Shown piece after piece: positions 10,936 through 23,428 of a DNA stretch of 64,000 nucleotides. The stretch covers positions 97,106,852 through 97,170,851 of the forward strand of contig CM066728.1 in assembly GCA_033961575.1 (NCBI GenBank). The letters run 5' to 3'. Each line of letters begins with the position of its first letter. Position 1 is the first letter of the stretch. Origin of the DNA: Aselliscus stoliczkanus (taxonomy: Eukaryota > Chordata > Mammalia > Chiroptera > Hipposideridae). The notes beneath the pieces were generated by a model. That model was not told the origin of the DNA, made no database searches, and saw only the letters and a program-made list of their open reading frames with translations. Position numbers and translations under genes: made by a program.

Positions 10936-13139
10936 AAACAAACAAAAAATATGAGAATTTCTCTGCTAGACTTTCATTAAGAGTTCTACTTCCTATAAAT
11001 GTAGGCAATTTCTCATGAAAAAGTAATTATAATTAAAATCTTCGGCATGTTTTTTAAATTTTTGAGTCTGATTCTTGCCTCTGTCGTAATTGTCAAATAC
11101 AAAGCCTAAAATTCAGTGTGGTCAAGTAGGAAGAATGCAGCATAGCTACATGTCAAAATAAACAAATAAATAAAAAAAAGGATAGGGCTTGAAATGTGCA
11201 AGAGGGTAAATTCAATAACAGTGTATTATATTTGTTAATATCCTGCATGTATTTAAATTATGGTGGTAGTTATTATTATTTCAAGAACTCAAAAGAAGAA
11301 AAGAATGATAACAAAAAGCAGTAACTTTATAAACCAAACAACAACAGCAAAACATGCAATACTGTGCCTTTTCCCTCACATTTCAGCAATTACTGAAACT
11401 TTTATTCATACTTTGTTCTATTCTATATTTATATCTTCAGCTGTATGACATGGAAATGCATTTCTTATTTACTTCACAAGAGTACTTTTATAATGGAACA
11501 ATTAACAACCCACAAATTGTTAATTCCTTGTTAGTATGAAACCATCTGGTGTCAAATTCTATACACCAGGGTGGGATTTGAAGCAGACATGCTCCCCACA
11601 ACATGTTCAGTGTTAATTACCACTGAAACCAAATGAAAATAATCTGTTTTTAGAATTGCAGCTATTGTTTTAGACAGTTTTCTTTATCTGATACAATATT
11701 TATTTCACTTTAACCTATATTGAAATTGTATTAAGTTGTTTGTGTCAGGGGCAATCATATCCATTGCAGAAGCTTTACAAGGCATAGTAATGAGGTGCTT
11801 TATATTTATCTATAAGCACATGCAACACAATCTTATTTATTGAAAATTATTGTTTTACACACTATTTTATAGATTTTTTTATATTTAAAAAATATCTAAA
11901 TTATATTAAATTACATGCTCTGTGTGACTAATAGAAAAATATAGGAAGCATGAGAATACCAAAAATTTAATTGTGTCTTATGTAAGTATACATATAATAG
12001 AACGTTTGAATCTTGGTCAACCTTTAGATATATCATTAAGAAGATATGTGACATTTACATCATTCCATCTCTCTTCACATTTTATTTTCCTACCTAAATT
12101 TTTGTTCACCCTGATTATAAGGTTGACCCAGTTACATATTCTTTAATGACTTCTGAATACCCTTTGTTCCAGATATTTCCACCTTTCCCTGTAGAAGTGG
12201 TGAGAGGTTCAGATAACTTGGGAAGTCAGGGCTCTCAGGACAAAGGGAGATGCTTGCTCCCTTTTAGGCACAGTCAATTTGACACGTTACCTGGCTTTCT
12301 GGAAAAGATGGTGGTTTTGAAAATCATTCTTAAAAGTCTCTTTACCCACAACTCACTTAAAAACAAGAACTGAATATAAGGAAGAGTATTGACAAGGAAA
12401 CCCAGAAATTCATTATATTATAAACATTAAGCATCATCTGCTATTTGCAATACAATATATTAAAAAAGGGGGCTTTTCAGATCAACATATATTTTTTCTA
12501 TTACAAATCAAGGTATAGTGTTGTAGGAGGTGGCCCAGAATTTGAATACACTACTAAGTGGATTCTGTGATTTGGTGGAGTAATGAATAGAGGTAGAGCC
12601 AAGCTGCAGGGAGTGTGGACGGGATACTTTATTGTTATCAGCAGCAAGGAAAAAGCCAGAAAGGCACTATCCTGCCAAAATACACATTAAAAACACATCT
12701 CATATCTAGCTTCCTACCTTGGAGGAATGAGGCCTGGAGATGAGCAATCTTTGCAGCTGTGTCTCAAATCCTATGGAGGAGAAGAGCAGGTGCTGAGACA
12801 CATTGCCAAATGTTTATCACAATTTCACTGCATGAATGTTTCTCTTCCCAGAGAAGCCCCCTATTTGTGGCAACACCTATGACTGAAATATCTGTGTCGT
12901 TTGATCCTGCCTTGTTAGGTGTCCCCTCTACCCAGAAATCACCTTCATGGAACCCCGGTCTGCCATTTTCTCTTCCCAGCATGCGTGGATATCAAATTTC
13001 TTACCCCAAAATCTCCTGAAAAAAGTAGCTGAGGACAAAGCAGGAGCTAGAAATGGCAAAGGTATGGAACCTTTATCTTTTTTAGTCCTTTGTTCGAGCA
13101 GAAGCCCCACCTCTGGCTCTTCATTTGGAATTCATATCA
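10936..13139. other. Unassigned non-coding sequence
   Basis: 10936-12600 is AT-rich with no recognisable gene. 12600-13139 is less AT-rich, contains a reversed AATAAA (tttatt near 12629), and could be an old LTR on the minus strand, but I found no ends or duplication. Short overlapping frames on both strands at 12759-13159 have no recognisable product. Confidence 0.45.
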
Positions 13140-13625
13140 GCTGTATTAGGTTTCTGTAGCTGCTGTAAAATATTACCACGTACCCATTGGCTTCTAAAGA
13201 CACAAAGGTATTATTTTTATAGTTTTCTAGGTCACGAGTCAGTCACAGGTCTCACTGGGTAAACCCAGGTCTGGGCAGGACTGTCTGTGTTCCTTTTTGG
13301 AGGATCTGGTGGAGAATCAGTTTCCTTGCCTTCTCCACCTGCTGGTCTCCTGTATTGTTGATTCGTAGCCTTCTCGCTTCGTCTACAAAGCCAGCAATGT
13401 TGCAACTCTATATTTTCATAGTCAGACTTCCTTCTAGTAAAGATCCTTTCATTCAGACCCATGTAATTAGATTGGACCCACCGGAATAATTCAGGATAAC
13501 CCCAAAGTCCTTAATTTAATCAAATCTGTGATTAAATCTTTTGCCATGTAAGGTAACATATTTACAGATTCTAGGCATCGGGACTTGGACATCTTTGGGG
13601 GGACTACTAGAATATTATCTTCATC
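13140..13625 (-). mobile_element. MLT1-like (ERVL-MaLR) LTR
   Basis: Begins 'ctgtattaggtttctgtag' and runs through 'attaccac', 'ggcttctaaagacacaaag' and 'cttaatttaatcaaatctg' to 'cttggacatctttgggggg'. This is the reverse-complement layout of the mammalian MLT1/MaLR LTR consensus. It is diverged and non-coding. The 76-codon minus-strand frame at 13232-13462 lies inside it and is not a gene. Confidence 0.75.
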
Positions 13626-15380
13626 ACACCACAGGAAAATCCTCTTTTATTTGTCCATAAAAAGAAACTAGTTTTACTTTATTTCCACAAAGTATCTCTG
13701 TATTTTCAGGTTATTTTAAATGTCATTATCAAAATTAATCAATAAATTCATGATTGGTTTATTTTAAATATCTCTCTTTATAGTTCATTCAAGCTCTCAA
13801 GATTTATTTCCCTTTTTAAAGGGCAAAAATAATAAATTTGTGTCTTTAGATGCCAATAAGTGTGTGGTAATTTTTTAAAGCAGCTACAGAGAACTAATAC
13901 ATCTGATTTAACTTCCAATGAAGAGTCAGATGCAATGCTTCGGCTCAAATACAATGGCTATGAAACCTAAGATAATGCAGTTTGATGCGTACATTTTTAA
14001 TTTTCTCAGCTGTGATGATCCATTGATCTGCAAAGTCTATATAGTAAAGACTACATTTCACACTCACGAACCAAAAGATTTGAATCCAAATACCTACTAA
14101 CAAAAACTCAGATAAAATGTGACCTCCTCACAGGTTTCCTTTCAGAAACCTCACAAGCTTCTTAATCTATATTTTATTAATCTTCTCTGTCAAAAATTAT
14201 AGTTTGCTTATTTGATCATTACCTTCCCCATCCATGGCCCATAATATATTTGTTACAGTTATATATAAAGTCCAGCAACATTTTTATTCTCCATACTTCT
14301 AGTGGTTATTTCTTTACTTTCTCAGGGAACAAATTCTAAAAAGTAAACAAATGTAAGAGACAAAGATTTTAACTTTCTGAGAAATGAATATTTCATTTTA
14401 TTGTAAAATTTATTATGATTACATGTCTTCCAATTTCTCAGAATAACTTTGTTTTTGAAAAATGTTTCAATTAACTTTGTTATATTAATACTATATAATA
14501 CAGAGACTCCCAGCTACTGAAACTACTTGAAATAAAAAAGGGATTGATGTATGATTAAATCTTATGTTCAATCATTTCTAAACCAGATAATGTCATAAAA
14601 GGGTAAGGACTAGTACCCATATTTTGAAGCACATGTCTAGTTAGAGAAATTATATTTTCTAGTCTGTTCTCATCTAACATCATTGGTTCACATTATATTG
14701 TACCTAAGGTAAGGAGAAAGAAAGTTTATCTCAAAAACAGAAGGATGAAAATATTTTCATATTTCTCTAAGTTGTGTAATATTTTATTGCAAATAGGAAA
14801 AAAAATTGGTAAATCAATAAGTCATAGCTGCCATTTAGCTTCCTCTTTGTCTTGAAATTTATTCTACATTGTTTTATTGCTGGTTTTTAAGAAACAAAAA
14901 TAGGGCTTAGAATTCTGTTGATTTTCTTCCATCATCTGTAAAATGAAATCTATAAGACAGCATGAAGGCAAGAATTTCTGACCAAGGACACAGGACTGGT
15001 GAGAAAATAAATCCCATGAAAAAAGCACTAAGGAAGGTTAAATCACATTCAGAAGACTCCGACAATTTGGATAAAAGCATGCCTTCATCTTATTGGAGCT
15101 CCAGTATGCAAATTTCATGATATTTAGATAAACACAGATAGAATCATTCTAAAACACAGTTTCCCAGTGTGTTGGTTTTCTTTGAACTACAATTTCCTGT
15201 CCTCCCCAAATCAAAAGCATTCCAAGCACCAAATACAATATATAAAATGTCAACCCGGAGACCACCCACTTAAAATTTCTATAAGAAATATCAAAATGCT
15301 CCCATATAAACAGAAGAATAACTGTGATTCCAATCACAATGTTTTTGATAAAAGATTAATCACAGATAGAACTGCATCTC
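13626..15380. other. Unassigned AT-rich non-coding sequence
   Basis: No gene, RNA or confidently named repeat seen. Several short frames at 13918-14100 and 15149-15391 show no conserved motif. Confidence 0.5.
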
Positions 15381-16047
15381 TTCAAAAATGAATAAACTGA
15401 AGGGGGAAAGGAACAGCAACAGAATTAGTCTTACATGGTTCCTTTTCAAATGCAGCAATGAAAAATAGGAAAAAGGAAATGTCATACAGTCCAGAGATGA
15501 ATAACATGTGTTGGATGCATTGCAACAGAAATGAAATGCAGGCTAAAGTGACTCATTCTTTCAGGAATTCTTAACAAAAAAGTACTCTTAAAAAAAAGAG
15601 GTGGTAAAGTAATAGAATACAACAAAAAGAAGTTTTAAGAAATGAATTAAGATCAGGATGCTATTGTACAATTTACAAAAATGGTCAAGGACAGCAAAAA
15701 CAGAATTAAACTACCAAACAAATCACAGACAGTGAAAGCCTGCTTGAAAAAAACCTCACAAATGTTTGAGAAAAATATACAAGTTAATTAAAGACATAAA
15801 AATAACACTGTAATTTGGGAGCATACCCAATGAAAAAATATAGAGATTGTTGGTGTTTCTGACCAGAAATAACAAGAACAGCAACAAATCCAAATTTCAA
15901 GTAACCTTTCCTGTCTGATTTGAATAAAACTATGAGTATTAAACTTGTTCTGAGAAAAACAAAAGACAAAAAGAAAAATGTAGATAGATGATAGACAGAG
16001 ATATAGCTAGATAGTAGATGGACAATAGATGATAGATGATAGGTAGG

Positions 16048-16091
<44 letters not shown>

Positions 16092-17120
16092 CTTAATGTT
16101 ACCAAACTTAAACTTTAGAATTTAAAAAAAATCCAGAGCAAAGAGCATTTCAGAAGAATCAGGTCACTGATAAAGCAAAACGTAAAGCCACACCGTCCTT
16201 CAGCCTTCTCCTTGAAGGTATGAGATGCTGAAGTTAAAGGGGCAGAGTCTGCAGATTTCTGAAGAAGGAAACATTGAGACTGATTAATTCTATGCAAAGG
16301 CAAATTATATTTCAAGAATGAAGAAAATAGAAACAGAAATTTAAAGTGATTTGAAGAATACCCCTGATTCCTAAAAAGTCAATTAAACAGGTAAGCCAGT
16401 CAATAGATAGGAACATTTCAATAATGAATATATAATATAAATGGTGAAGCAATTTAGAGTAGTCAATGAATAGAAATACAATTTTTTAAAAATTCACAAA
16501 ATTATAGTTTCAAAACTGAAAGACTTTTTAATGAAATTGAACACTAATTAACAGTCATAGGCTAAAAGTAAAGCCCAATACTAGGCCAAAAAAAAGAGAA
16601 TGATTTTGAATACATTTGGAAAAGGAAGAGGGGGGTAGGAAAAATATGGAATATGTTTTCTTGTTTCATTTAAGAATGCCAATTGTTAGCATTTCTTTCT
16701 GGACACAGAAAATTAATAATTATGATTGGTATTTTTATATGTCAGTCATTTTATTAGAGAACAGACTGTATGGCTTTCATGTTGTAAGAGGCAAAAGTAA
16801 GAATCAGAAACACAGGAAATATGTAGGAATATTTAGAAAATATTCAGGATAAAAAACATAGAAAATTAAATATCAAACAAATACCATTTATATTTGATAC
16901 AATAAACTTATCTGTTAAGAGAAGAAGACTCACTTTAGAAAACCCAAAATATGTGTGGCTATGTAGTTCACATTAAACCCTAACAGTCTCTAAGAATTAA
17001 AATTAAGAAAATCATCAACATGAGGTTGAAACATGAAAACCTTAAAAATCAGGCATGACAATATTTATGTCAGATAAAGTTAAAATATACATGTGAACTT
17101 TCTCAAAAAACATGATTATA
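15381..17120 (+). mobile_element. Old LINE remnant (L1/HAL1-like), plus strand
   Basis: A-rich plus strand with LINE-like text. The clearest block is 16120-16330, which follows a pattern found in L1/HAL1-type LINEs ('ccttctccttgaaggta', 'ttctgaagaaggaaac', 'ttctatgcaaaggcaaa', 'atttcaagaatgaag'). The outer limits are uncertain, and parts may be unique sequence. An ATAG microsatellite lies within it. No intact frame remains. Confidence 0.45.
15979..16091 (+). repeat. (ATAG)n microsatellite
   Basis: Imperfect gataga/atagatg units resolve into about 12 perfect ATAG units between about 16044 and 16091. Confidence 0.95.
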
Positions 17121-17459
17121 GGAGCAAATTCTAATGAAGTTACTGTTGTGAGTTATGATAGAACAATACATAGCTATATGGATGCACGTAAAAATGTTTG
17201 AAACTCACAGAGTGACTGATAGGAATATAACATGATTTTAGATATCCATAAACTAACTCAGTCCTTTGTGTTTCCAAGTCATTAAAAATAAACAAGTACA
17301 CAGAAAATCTGGAAAAAGATAGAATAACTGTAAATGTTAAGAACATATTCACTTTATTTATCCTACTGTCATGTTATAGCCTGCCTGTCTGCCTCCATGC
17401 ACCTCTGCGTAAAGACAGTTCATAACTTCAATATTATGCTTACTGTATATATCCCCACT
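17121..17459. other. Unassigned non-coding sequence
   Basis: AT-rich sequence between the LINE remnant and the LTR that follows. Nothing recognisable. Confidence 0.5.
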
Positions 17460-18003
17460 TGGTACCAAAGGATGGCCGGTCAGCCAGTGACGGGAAAGAT
17501 CCCACGTGAGGGACAACCCAAGCCAGATGCGGTCACATGGGTGCAAGTGAGCGCCATGGGAGAAATCAGGGAGAGGAGAAAGGGGCCTAAACCCCTTGCT
17601 TCAGGTTCTGGCAGCCTGCCTGTGAAATGACCTATTGATGTTGTAATACCTGTCTGCCCTGCATTCTTATCAGTAAGCCTTGGCAGAGGAAGCTTCTGTC
17701 TCTTAGAGGTGCATGGCAATAACCTTATGGGGCCTCTGGTAATGGCAGTTTGCAGGCATGGGAAATTAGGCCTGGAAGTAAATTTTTGGGTGTGAGATTC
17801 ACAGACTGCGCTGAAGCTACACTGATCCCTTCCTAATTGTAAGATAATAAAAGAAGCAGTCAAAGCCCGATATGGGGCTCCAGTCCAAGAGGCTGAAGTC
17901 CCTTGGCCCAGCTGCATTTTTCTCTTATATTTTGTCTCTTTCTTTCTTAACTTTTCGCTGTCCCTTCTCCACTCTCATCTGCTCAGTAGAGCAGGATGTG
18001 ACA
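17460..18003 (+). mobile_element. Probable solo LTR, ERV2-like
   Basis: A 544-bp segment, clearly less AT-rich than its flanks, starting TGGTACC and ending TGTGACA (TG...CA). The flanks are ccccac (17453-17458, with one extra base before TG) and ccccat (18004-18009), an imperfect 6-bp duplication. It contains ataataaaag near 17842-17851 as a TATA-like or poly(A)-like site. Next comes a pyrimidine-rich stretch (ttatattttgtctctttc, about 17926) like the U5 of ERV2 LTRs. The 145-codon minus-strand frame at 17480-17917 and the 98-codon plus-strand frame at 17334-17630 lie in it and have no recognisable product. The family is not identified, and the exact ends are inferred. Confidence 0.55.
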
Positions 18004-18418
18004 CCCCATAGATATAGAATACATCTTTTTTTGCCCACAATGGGATATTTTCAAAAACCCTCCCAAAGAAACCTCTGCTCACAGTTCTATAAATATAATT
18101 ATTAAGATCTTTGTTTACTTTTCTTTAGAATTTTTAATTTTAATTATTCCAATTTTGTTATAGTTCTTTCCTTGAATTCTATTTTCTCTTACTTCATAAT
18201 TTGTCTTTACAATTATGCTCATGAAATGTGGTTACAGAACTTACAACCCTAGAAACAGTGGCTTACATACTGTAAGAGATATCACAAGAAATTCTCATCT
18301 GTACCAATAACCCCTCTCTAATTATAATAGTACCCAATAGATGTGCTTTCACTTATAAATTATGTCACCTTGTACACAGTGGTACTGAAAATCATTTGTT
18401 GAATGAATGAACAAACCA
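18004..18418. other. Unassigned AT-rich non-coding sequence
   Basis: Nothing recognised between the LTR and the TG/CG repeat. Confidence 0.5.
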
Positions 18419-18478
18419 ATGTGTGTGTGTGTGTGTGTTCGCGCGCGCGCGCGTGTGTGCACGCCCTCGCATACATGT
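18419..18478 (+). repeat. (TG)n-(CG)n alternating purine-pyrimidine tract
   Basis: About ten TG units, then six to seven GC/CG units (18440-18452), then TGTGTGCACG. Alternating TG/CG is the classic sequence for left-handed Z-DNA. The CG core is notable because CpG is rare in the rest of the window. Confidence 0.92.
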
Positions 18479-19616
18479 GTGTTTATTTTCCTGTCAAACA
18501 CTCTTCCCTTATTTCCCTTCTGAAGTTTTGTTCTCTAAGTGGCGTAGTCTCCAGATTTATAACTAACTACCGAATTATGTGGAGGGAGAGGGAAGGGCCT
18601 GGGATCTGTGTGCTATGTTGCTGGAAGCAATGCTGGCTGTGTAGCTATTTTGTATGAGACATCTACTAGACACTACCTGTGCTTTATTGAGGAATGACTT
18701 AGTTTTGAAACATCCAACAGGCTTCTGGCAACATTCGTCAAGCAGCCATGCTCTAATATGTGCATTTCTATTTTGCTGCACATCCATTTTATGGGGAACT
18801 GTGACGATCTCCTCTTGGGCTGTCATTTCAGTCTCCTTTTATGTTTATGAAGAAGAAGGGGATGCTGACTAGAGTGAGGAATAACTCTAATATTTTAAAA
18901 AATACGACATGACTCTACTGAAAGGTTGTGATAATCTGAAAGGACGCTTATCAGGTCTCACTCAAAATTATTGAATTTTATTGAAAAGTAGGGTACCATT
19001 TTACTCTTCAATCATGAACATTGTTCCTCTGGAAGAATGTTTTGTTACAATGTTTCTTCCATTTAGATTATCTGACTCTCCCACCACCTTTCAAATGATT
19101 GGAGAAAAGTAAATGAGAAATTCAGAATCTCCAAAGCTCAACAGTAACTTTCTCCATTTGGAAGACAGCAATGTAAACTAATATCTCTGTGAATAATTTT
19201 ACAGGAGACCCACACCAGCAAAGTGATAGTTTTTATAACATTCATTATCCAACTGCTCCTCTTCATGTCCTAAAGAACATTTCCATGTTCCACAAGAAGA
19301 CCCTAAATCTGTCAGCCCATACATAAACCCAGTTAGGGGGAACCTGAGTGAGCTGATCCAGAAGAATAAAGTTTTAACTGTCCCTCAAATCTAAATAATC
19401 TGGCTAGGTTTGGGTGAGCTTTGTCTGCACACAATAATTTGACCTATCAAACAACAGCAAGAGCTTAAACTAAGGTTTAAAGCTTGTTGCAACTAATTTC
19501 CATAACTTGTTCAGCAACTTCACTGTTCATCAACATTGCTCAGATTTCTCTCTTAGAATATGTATGGCAGAGATCAAAAAGTTAAATATCTTAATGGGTT
19601 ATTTTTTCTTATAGTA
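18479..19616. other. Unassigned non-coding sequence
   Basis: Opposed short frames at 18575-18872 overlap on both strands and carry no recognisable motif. No RNA gene or named repeat seen. Confidence 0.5.
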
Positions 19617-19932
19617 CAAGGGTTGGCAAGTCAATAAAGGGTCAGATCGTCGATATTTTAGGCTTTCAGGTCTTACCGTTTCTTTGGCAACCGCTCAATT
19701 GTGCTATTGGAGTTCAAAAGCAGCTAGAGATAACACATAAATGATTGAACATGACTGTGTTCCAATGAAACTTTAATATGGACACTGAAGTTTGAATTTC
19801 AAATAATTTTTATGTATTACAAAATATTCTTCTTCTGATTTCTTTTTCCCAACCATTTAAAAATGGAAACAGATATACGCAAATGGCCAGCAAGCGAGAT
19901 TTGGACAACAAGCTATAGTTTGCTGACCTCCA
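19617..19932 (-). mobile_element. Non-autonomous hAT-type DNA transposon
   Basis: 316-bp element bounded by exact 8-bp direct repeats ttatagta at 19609-19616 and 19933-19940, the duplication length of hAT transposons. Ends are imperfect inverted repeats: caagggttggcaag on the left, and tggaggtcagcaaacta on the minus strand at the right. These correspond to the mammalian CAGGGGTCGGCAAACT terminal repeat. Inside, phrases such as 'ccaatgaaactttaat' and 'ggacactgaagtttgaattt' match the consensus body in reverse. No coding capacity. I recognise the repeat but do not name the subfamily. Confidence 0.88.
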
Positions 19933-19940
19933 TTATAGTA

Positions 19941-21130
19941 TATAAACTTCAAAATATATTTTAGAAAATACTCATAATCAAGCGTTAGGTCTTTTTTCTT
20001 CCCTGGACATAAGCAAAAAATAAAAATAAAAAAAAATAAAAAATCTGTTGGAATTAAGTGGGAACTGGCCACTCTGATCTGTCAACCTCAGGCTAAAAAT
20101 CCACAAAGCTCCTTGGCTCACACTTTAAAAATCTGTTCCAGTTCTAATTCAGGTCCCTGACAACTTGGAAGTGATTTGCCTTCGTTCTTTATCCCTCCTG
20201 TCAAGGCAATGGCTGCCTGCGTGGTTTCTTAGCCACATTCGGAGAATCTGCTAGTGTTCATTTATTCCATCTCCCATAGAGGGGATAATTAACTAGGACC
20301 CAGAATAGAAAGCATGTTTGACAGTGCCCTTCTTGGAACCATTGTGGAACGGGAGGTCTGCTTTTATAAAGCCAATTATGAAGAGAAAAGTACATGATTT
20401 TAAATATTTTAATTTTTCTAACTAAGACATTCACCAAGTTTAAAAAGTTTTCAAAAATCCTAATAAAGTGTTAGTGAAATATCCATCTATATGCACATCC
20501 TGAGTATTATTTTATTTCTATACTCCATTATTACGATATCATTACTTTCTTCTGGTATTTACTTTCACTTTTTAATAATGCTTATCTTGCATTTCATTTA
20601 ATGGTGTTAAGCATAATCTCTTGACTTGCTATTATGTTTTAATCACATCATGTATGCTATCAGATCTCCCTCTTTCCTTTCCCCTGCTTCCACCCAATAC
20701 AGTTATATTGCAATTTTTGTTTAAATCAATATTTAGCATTGATAATATGAGGGCCATACAAATATCATTTCCTTCAAGTAATTCACTATGTTTACATTTA
20801 CTTAGTTCCACAACTTTCATTTTCTCTAGAATTAATTGCCTCTTATTTATGTTTCTTAATATCCCAATGCTAATTCTTCCCATTGCCCAAATGCCTCAAA
20901 TGACCTCTCAATACAGCACTCTAAACTAAAACCCTTCCCCTCCTTTTTTCCCCTCCTAATAAGCCTTTTCTTCTCTTACTCAAACTGGACCTACTATGCA
21001 CACAACAATGCCCCAGCTCTCCTGCTATTATTTCCTTTAATGCCCTGAAAGTTTTCTTACCATTTTCCCTCGTCAAATGCTCCATTTTCAGTGTCTGACA
21101 TTTTCTCTTTCCCAGGCTAAAGTACTGTTT
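19941..21130. other. Unassigned non-coding sequence
   Basis: No gene or confident repeat. The frames at 20621-20929 (plus) and 20632-20883 (minus) overlap each other in low-complexity AT-rich sequence and have no recognisable product. Confidence 0.5.
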
Positions 21131-21990
21131 TTTGTGGAACTTATCATCTTAAGAAAAAGGTCACAGGAGTGAAATTTTTGGAGACTTGCTTATATAAAAA
21201 TTTCTTTACTCACAAAAGTAATGAATTATTTCATCTAGATATGTAACTTGAGATTGAAATTAATTGTCCCACAACATTTTTGAGACATTTATTCATTTTC
21301 TTCTAGCTCCCAATGTTAGGATTCTTATGTGCTACAATTTTTGTGATCACTCCCAATTTTTTTCTCACTGTTGAAGCTTTTCTTCTATCTATGTATCTAT
21401 CTGTTTATCTATCTCTATCTCTTTTAATTTAACTAATATATGCTATAATGAGAATTTATTTATTTATTTATTTTGTATCCATTATGCTGAGCACTTCTAC
21501 ATATACAAATTCATGAAAGTTAATTCTGGTGATAATTGGAACCTTATTTCTGTAATATCTTCTTTTCTCTTGGTTTTTTTTTTTTTTTTCCTCTATGGAA
21601 TTTCAGTAAGGTGCATATCTTAATTTCTATATTGGTTCTCAGTTCCTCTGTATTTTCTTTCTCACTATTCTCTTTTCTGTTTGTCTTTTACTTGGAAGGG
21701 AATTGTCTTTATCTTTATCCTTCTACCTTCCTAACTTATAATGAAGTTTAGATGTTTTTAATGTATTGTACTTATTTAATTCCTAAGAGTTCCTTTAATT
21801 TTCTCATTCTTTTTTCCTTTTTGTAGAATCTTATATTTGATTCCCTTCTGCGAATATAGTTTTTAAAATCAATTCCCAACTTCTTTTTGCACTTTGGTTA
21901 TTTCATCTGAGTTCCTTTGCTCCTGTTCATTTATTTGCTGTCTTTTCTGATGGCTTCTGTTGTTAAAGGTCTAATGATCCTGGGACTTTC
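21131..21990 (-). mobile_element. Possible degraded L1 remnant, minus strand
   Basis: T-rich plus strand with text resembling reverse-oriented L1 5'/ORF regions ('gatggcttctgttg', 'agctcccaatgttagg'). Divergence is heavy and the limits are guesses. Contains a (TTTA)n patch at about 21456-21472. Confidence 0.35.
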
Positions 21991-22609
21991 AGACACACTC
22001 AGCAGTGGAACAAGGAAAAGCTATAGAAATATCTACTTCATTGGAGGAAAAAAAAAAAAAACATATGGAAATTTCTTTCCTTAAAAAACAAAATTTGGTA
22101 GTACTGAATGTCAGAATATGGACAAAATAAGCAAATTTTAGTTATATATGAAATCTTACAGCCTGGATAGTAGCCAATATTATAATTATATCTACTTGCT
22201 TGTTACCATTTATAAAAATGGGAATTTTAGATTTTATTAAAGAGATCATTTTTTCCTTCATCTTATCCTCATTCAAATTGCACAAAATTCCACATGTACC
22301 TGCAATTGTACTACTTTTTGACTATTGTGAAAATAAAAAGTGATGGATTTTTATATTTCCATTACTAATGGTTTATTTTCAAAGGATACCTTGAAGTTAA
22401 TTTGATTCTCACATGATTTGAGAGAACATTTGCATTATCTCATATTGTTAATGTTTATTTTTACAAATGTTCGCCAACTTTATATTCTTGCTGTTTAAGC
22501 AATTGTGACACTTCCCTGGGTAGCTTTTGGCTTTAATAAAACTCTTTGTCAAAGAAACAAAGGATAATAATATGTAAAGTTTATTATGTTCTTGACATAC
22601 TTATGAGTT

Positions 22610-22611
<2 letters not shown>
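21991..22611. other. Unassigned AT-rich non-coding sequence
   Basis: Nothing recognisable apart from a short poly(A) run near 22049-22062. Confidence 0.5.
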
Positions 22612-22654
<43 letters not shown>

Positions 22655-22665
22655 TATATATATAT
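22612..22665 (+). repeat. (TA)n microsatellite
   Basis: TA units with one CACA interruption. Can extrude a cruciform, but such tracts are common in non-coding mammalian DNA. Confidence 0.97.
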
Positions 22666-22694
22666 GAATATATTTAATCGTTACTTAATCCAAG

Positions 22695-22855
22695 AGGCAT
22701 GTGCCATTACTATTATTACCAGCATTTTCCAGATAGGGAAACTAAGAAAAAGGAGAAGAAAAGTAATTTTCCCAAGACTCTACAGTAGGTAAGCAACAGA
22801 ACTTGGGTTTGAACTTAAGCTATCGGAATGACCACTAAGGTCTACTGGACTTCAA
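22695..22855 (+). repeat. MIR SINE fragment
   Basis: Shows the MIR core order: 'attattacc', 'ttttccagatagggaaact', 'aagtaattttcccaagac', 'aacttgggtttgaac'. This matches the ancient mammalian MIR consensus (cagatgaggaaactgag ... aacttgcccaaggtc ... ggattcgaaccc). Diverged and inert. Confidence 0.85.
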
Positions 22856-23196
22856 AAAAGAAATAACAACCCTAGCCTATTTTGGATTATAGAGACGGAT
22901 AAAATATCATAAATAAAATTTTGAATTTATATCTAAATCGATGTATTATATAAATGAAAATTAATGCACCTATAGTACTCTATGATTTACACATTTCTCA
23001 TTTATTCCTAAAAGCAACACTTATCCTTCAATCTGTCTAGAAGATGCTTGCTGACTATACTACCCTGAAATCAATTTTTTGCAAAAAACCAAATATCTTA
23101 GTGAACTTTTAGGTTTATTTTAGGTGAGTGAACGTATATAGACATGTGACAATAAAAGCAACTTTCATTATTAATCAAATTACTCTTTTCATTTAG
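22856..23196. other. Unassigned AT-rich sequence
   Basis: No feature seen. Ends in a weak pyrimidine run and AG at 23195-23196 that could act as a splice acceptor for the segment that follows. Confidence 0.45.
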
Positions 23197-23310
23197 AAGA
23201 GGGCGATGGACATCTCCCAAGTACCACACCGAGGAGTCAAGAGAAAGCTCCACCACGAAACTGAGGTATGTGCCTGGATGCCCTCTAGAAAACGTAAGTT
23301 GTGTTCTTCC

Positions 23311-23322
23311 TGCGTATGCGCA
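23311..23322. promoter_or_regulatory. NRF1-like palindrome
   Basis: TGCGTATGCGCA differs by one base from the NRF1 consensus palindrome TGCGCATGCGCA. The mismatch is CpG to TpA context. Its interest depends on the E-box and CRE-like motifs about 100 bp downstream in the same CpG-bearing block. Confidence 0.4.
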
Positions 23323-23414
23323 GACCATGGCAGGAACGTACTCAAGTACGATGTTCTGAGCCTGGTCCTGGAGCGGGTACCCTGGGCCTCCAAAAGCAGT
23401 CTTCACAGAAGAAT

Positions 23415-23428
23415 CACGTGGACGTCAT
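23415..23428. promoter_or_regulatory. E-box adjoining a CRE-like motif
   Basis: CACGTG (USF/MITF-type E-box) is immediately followed by GACGTCAT (CRE/ATF-like). Two CpG-containing motifs back to back are unusual in this AT-rich window, but short motifs occur by chance. Confidence 0.35.

Noticed and set aside
17480..17917. 145-codon minus-strand frame, the longest in the window
   Set aside because: Lies antisense inside a probable LTR, shows no known domain, and the opposite strand has an overlapping frame.
22612..22665. TATA-type promoter or replication origin
   Set aside because: It is a plain TA microsatellite. Equivalent tracts at 38240, 39060, 54247 and 60033 argue against a specific function.
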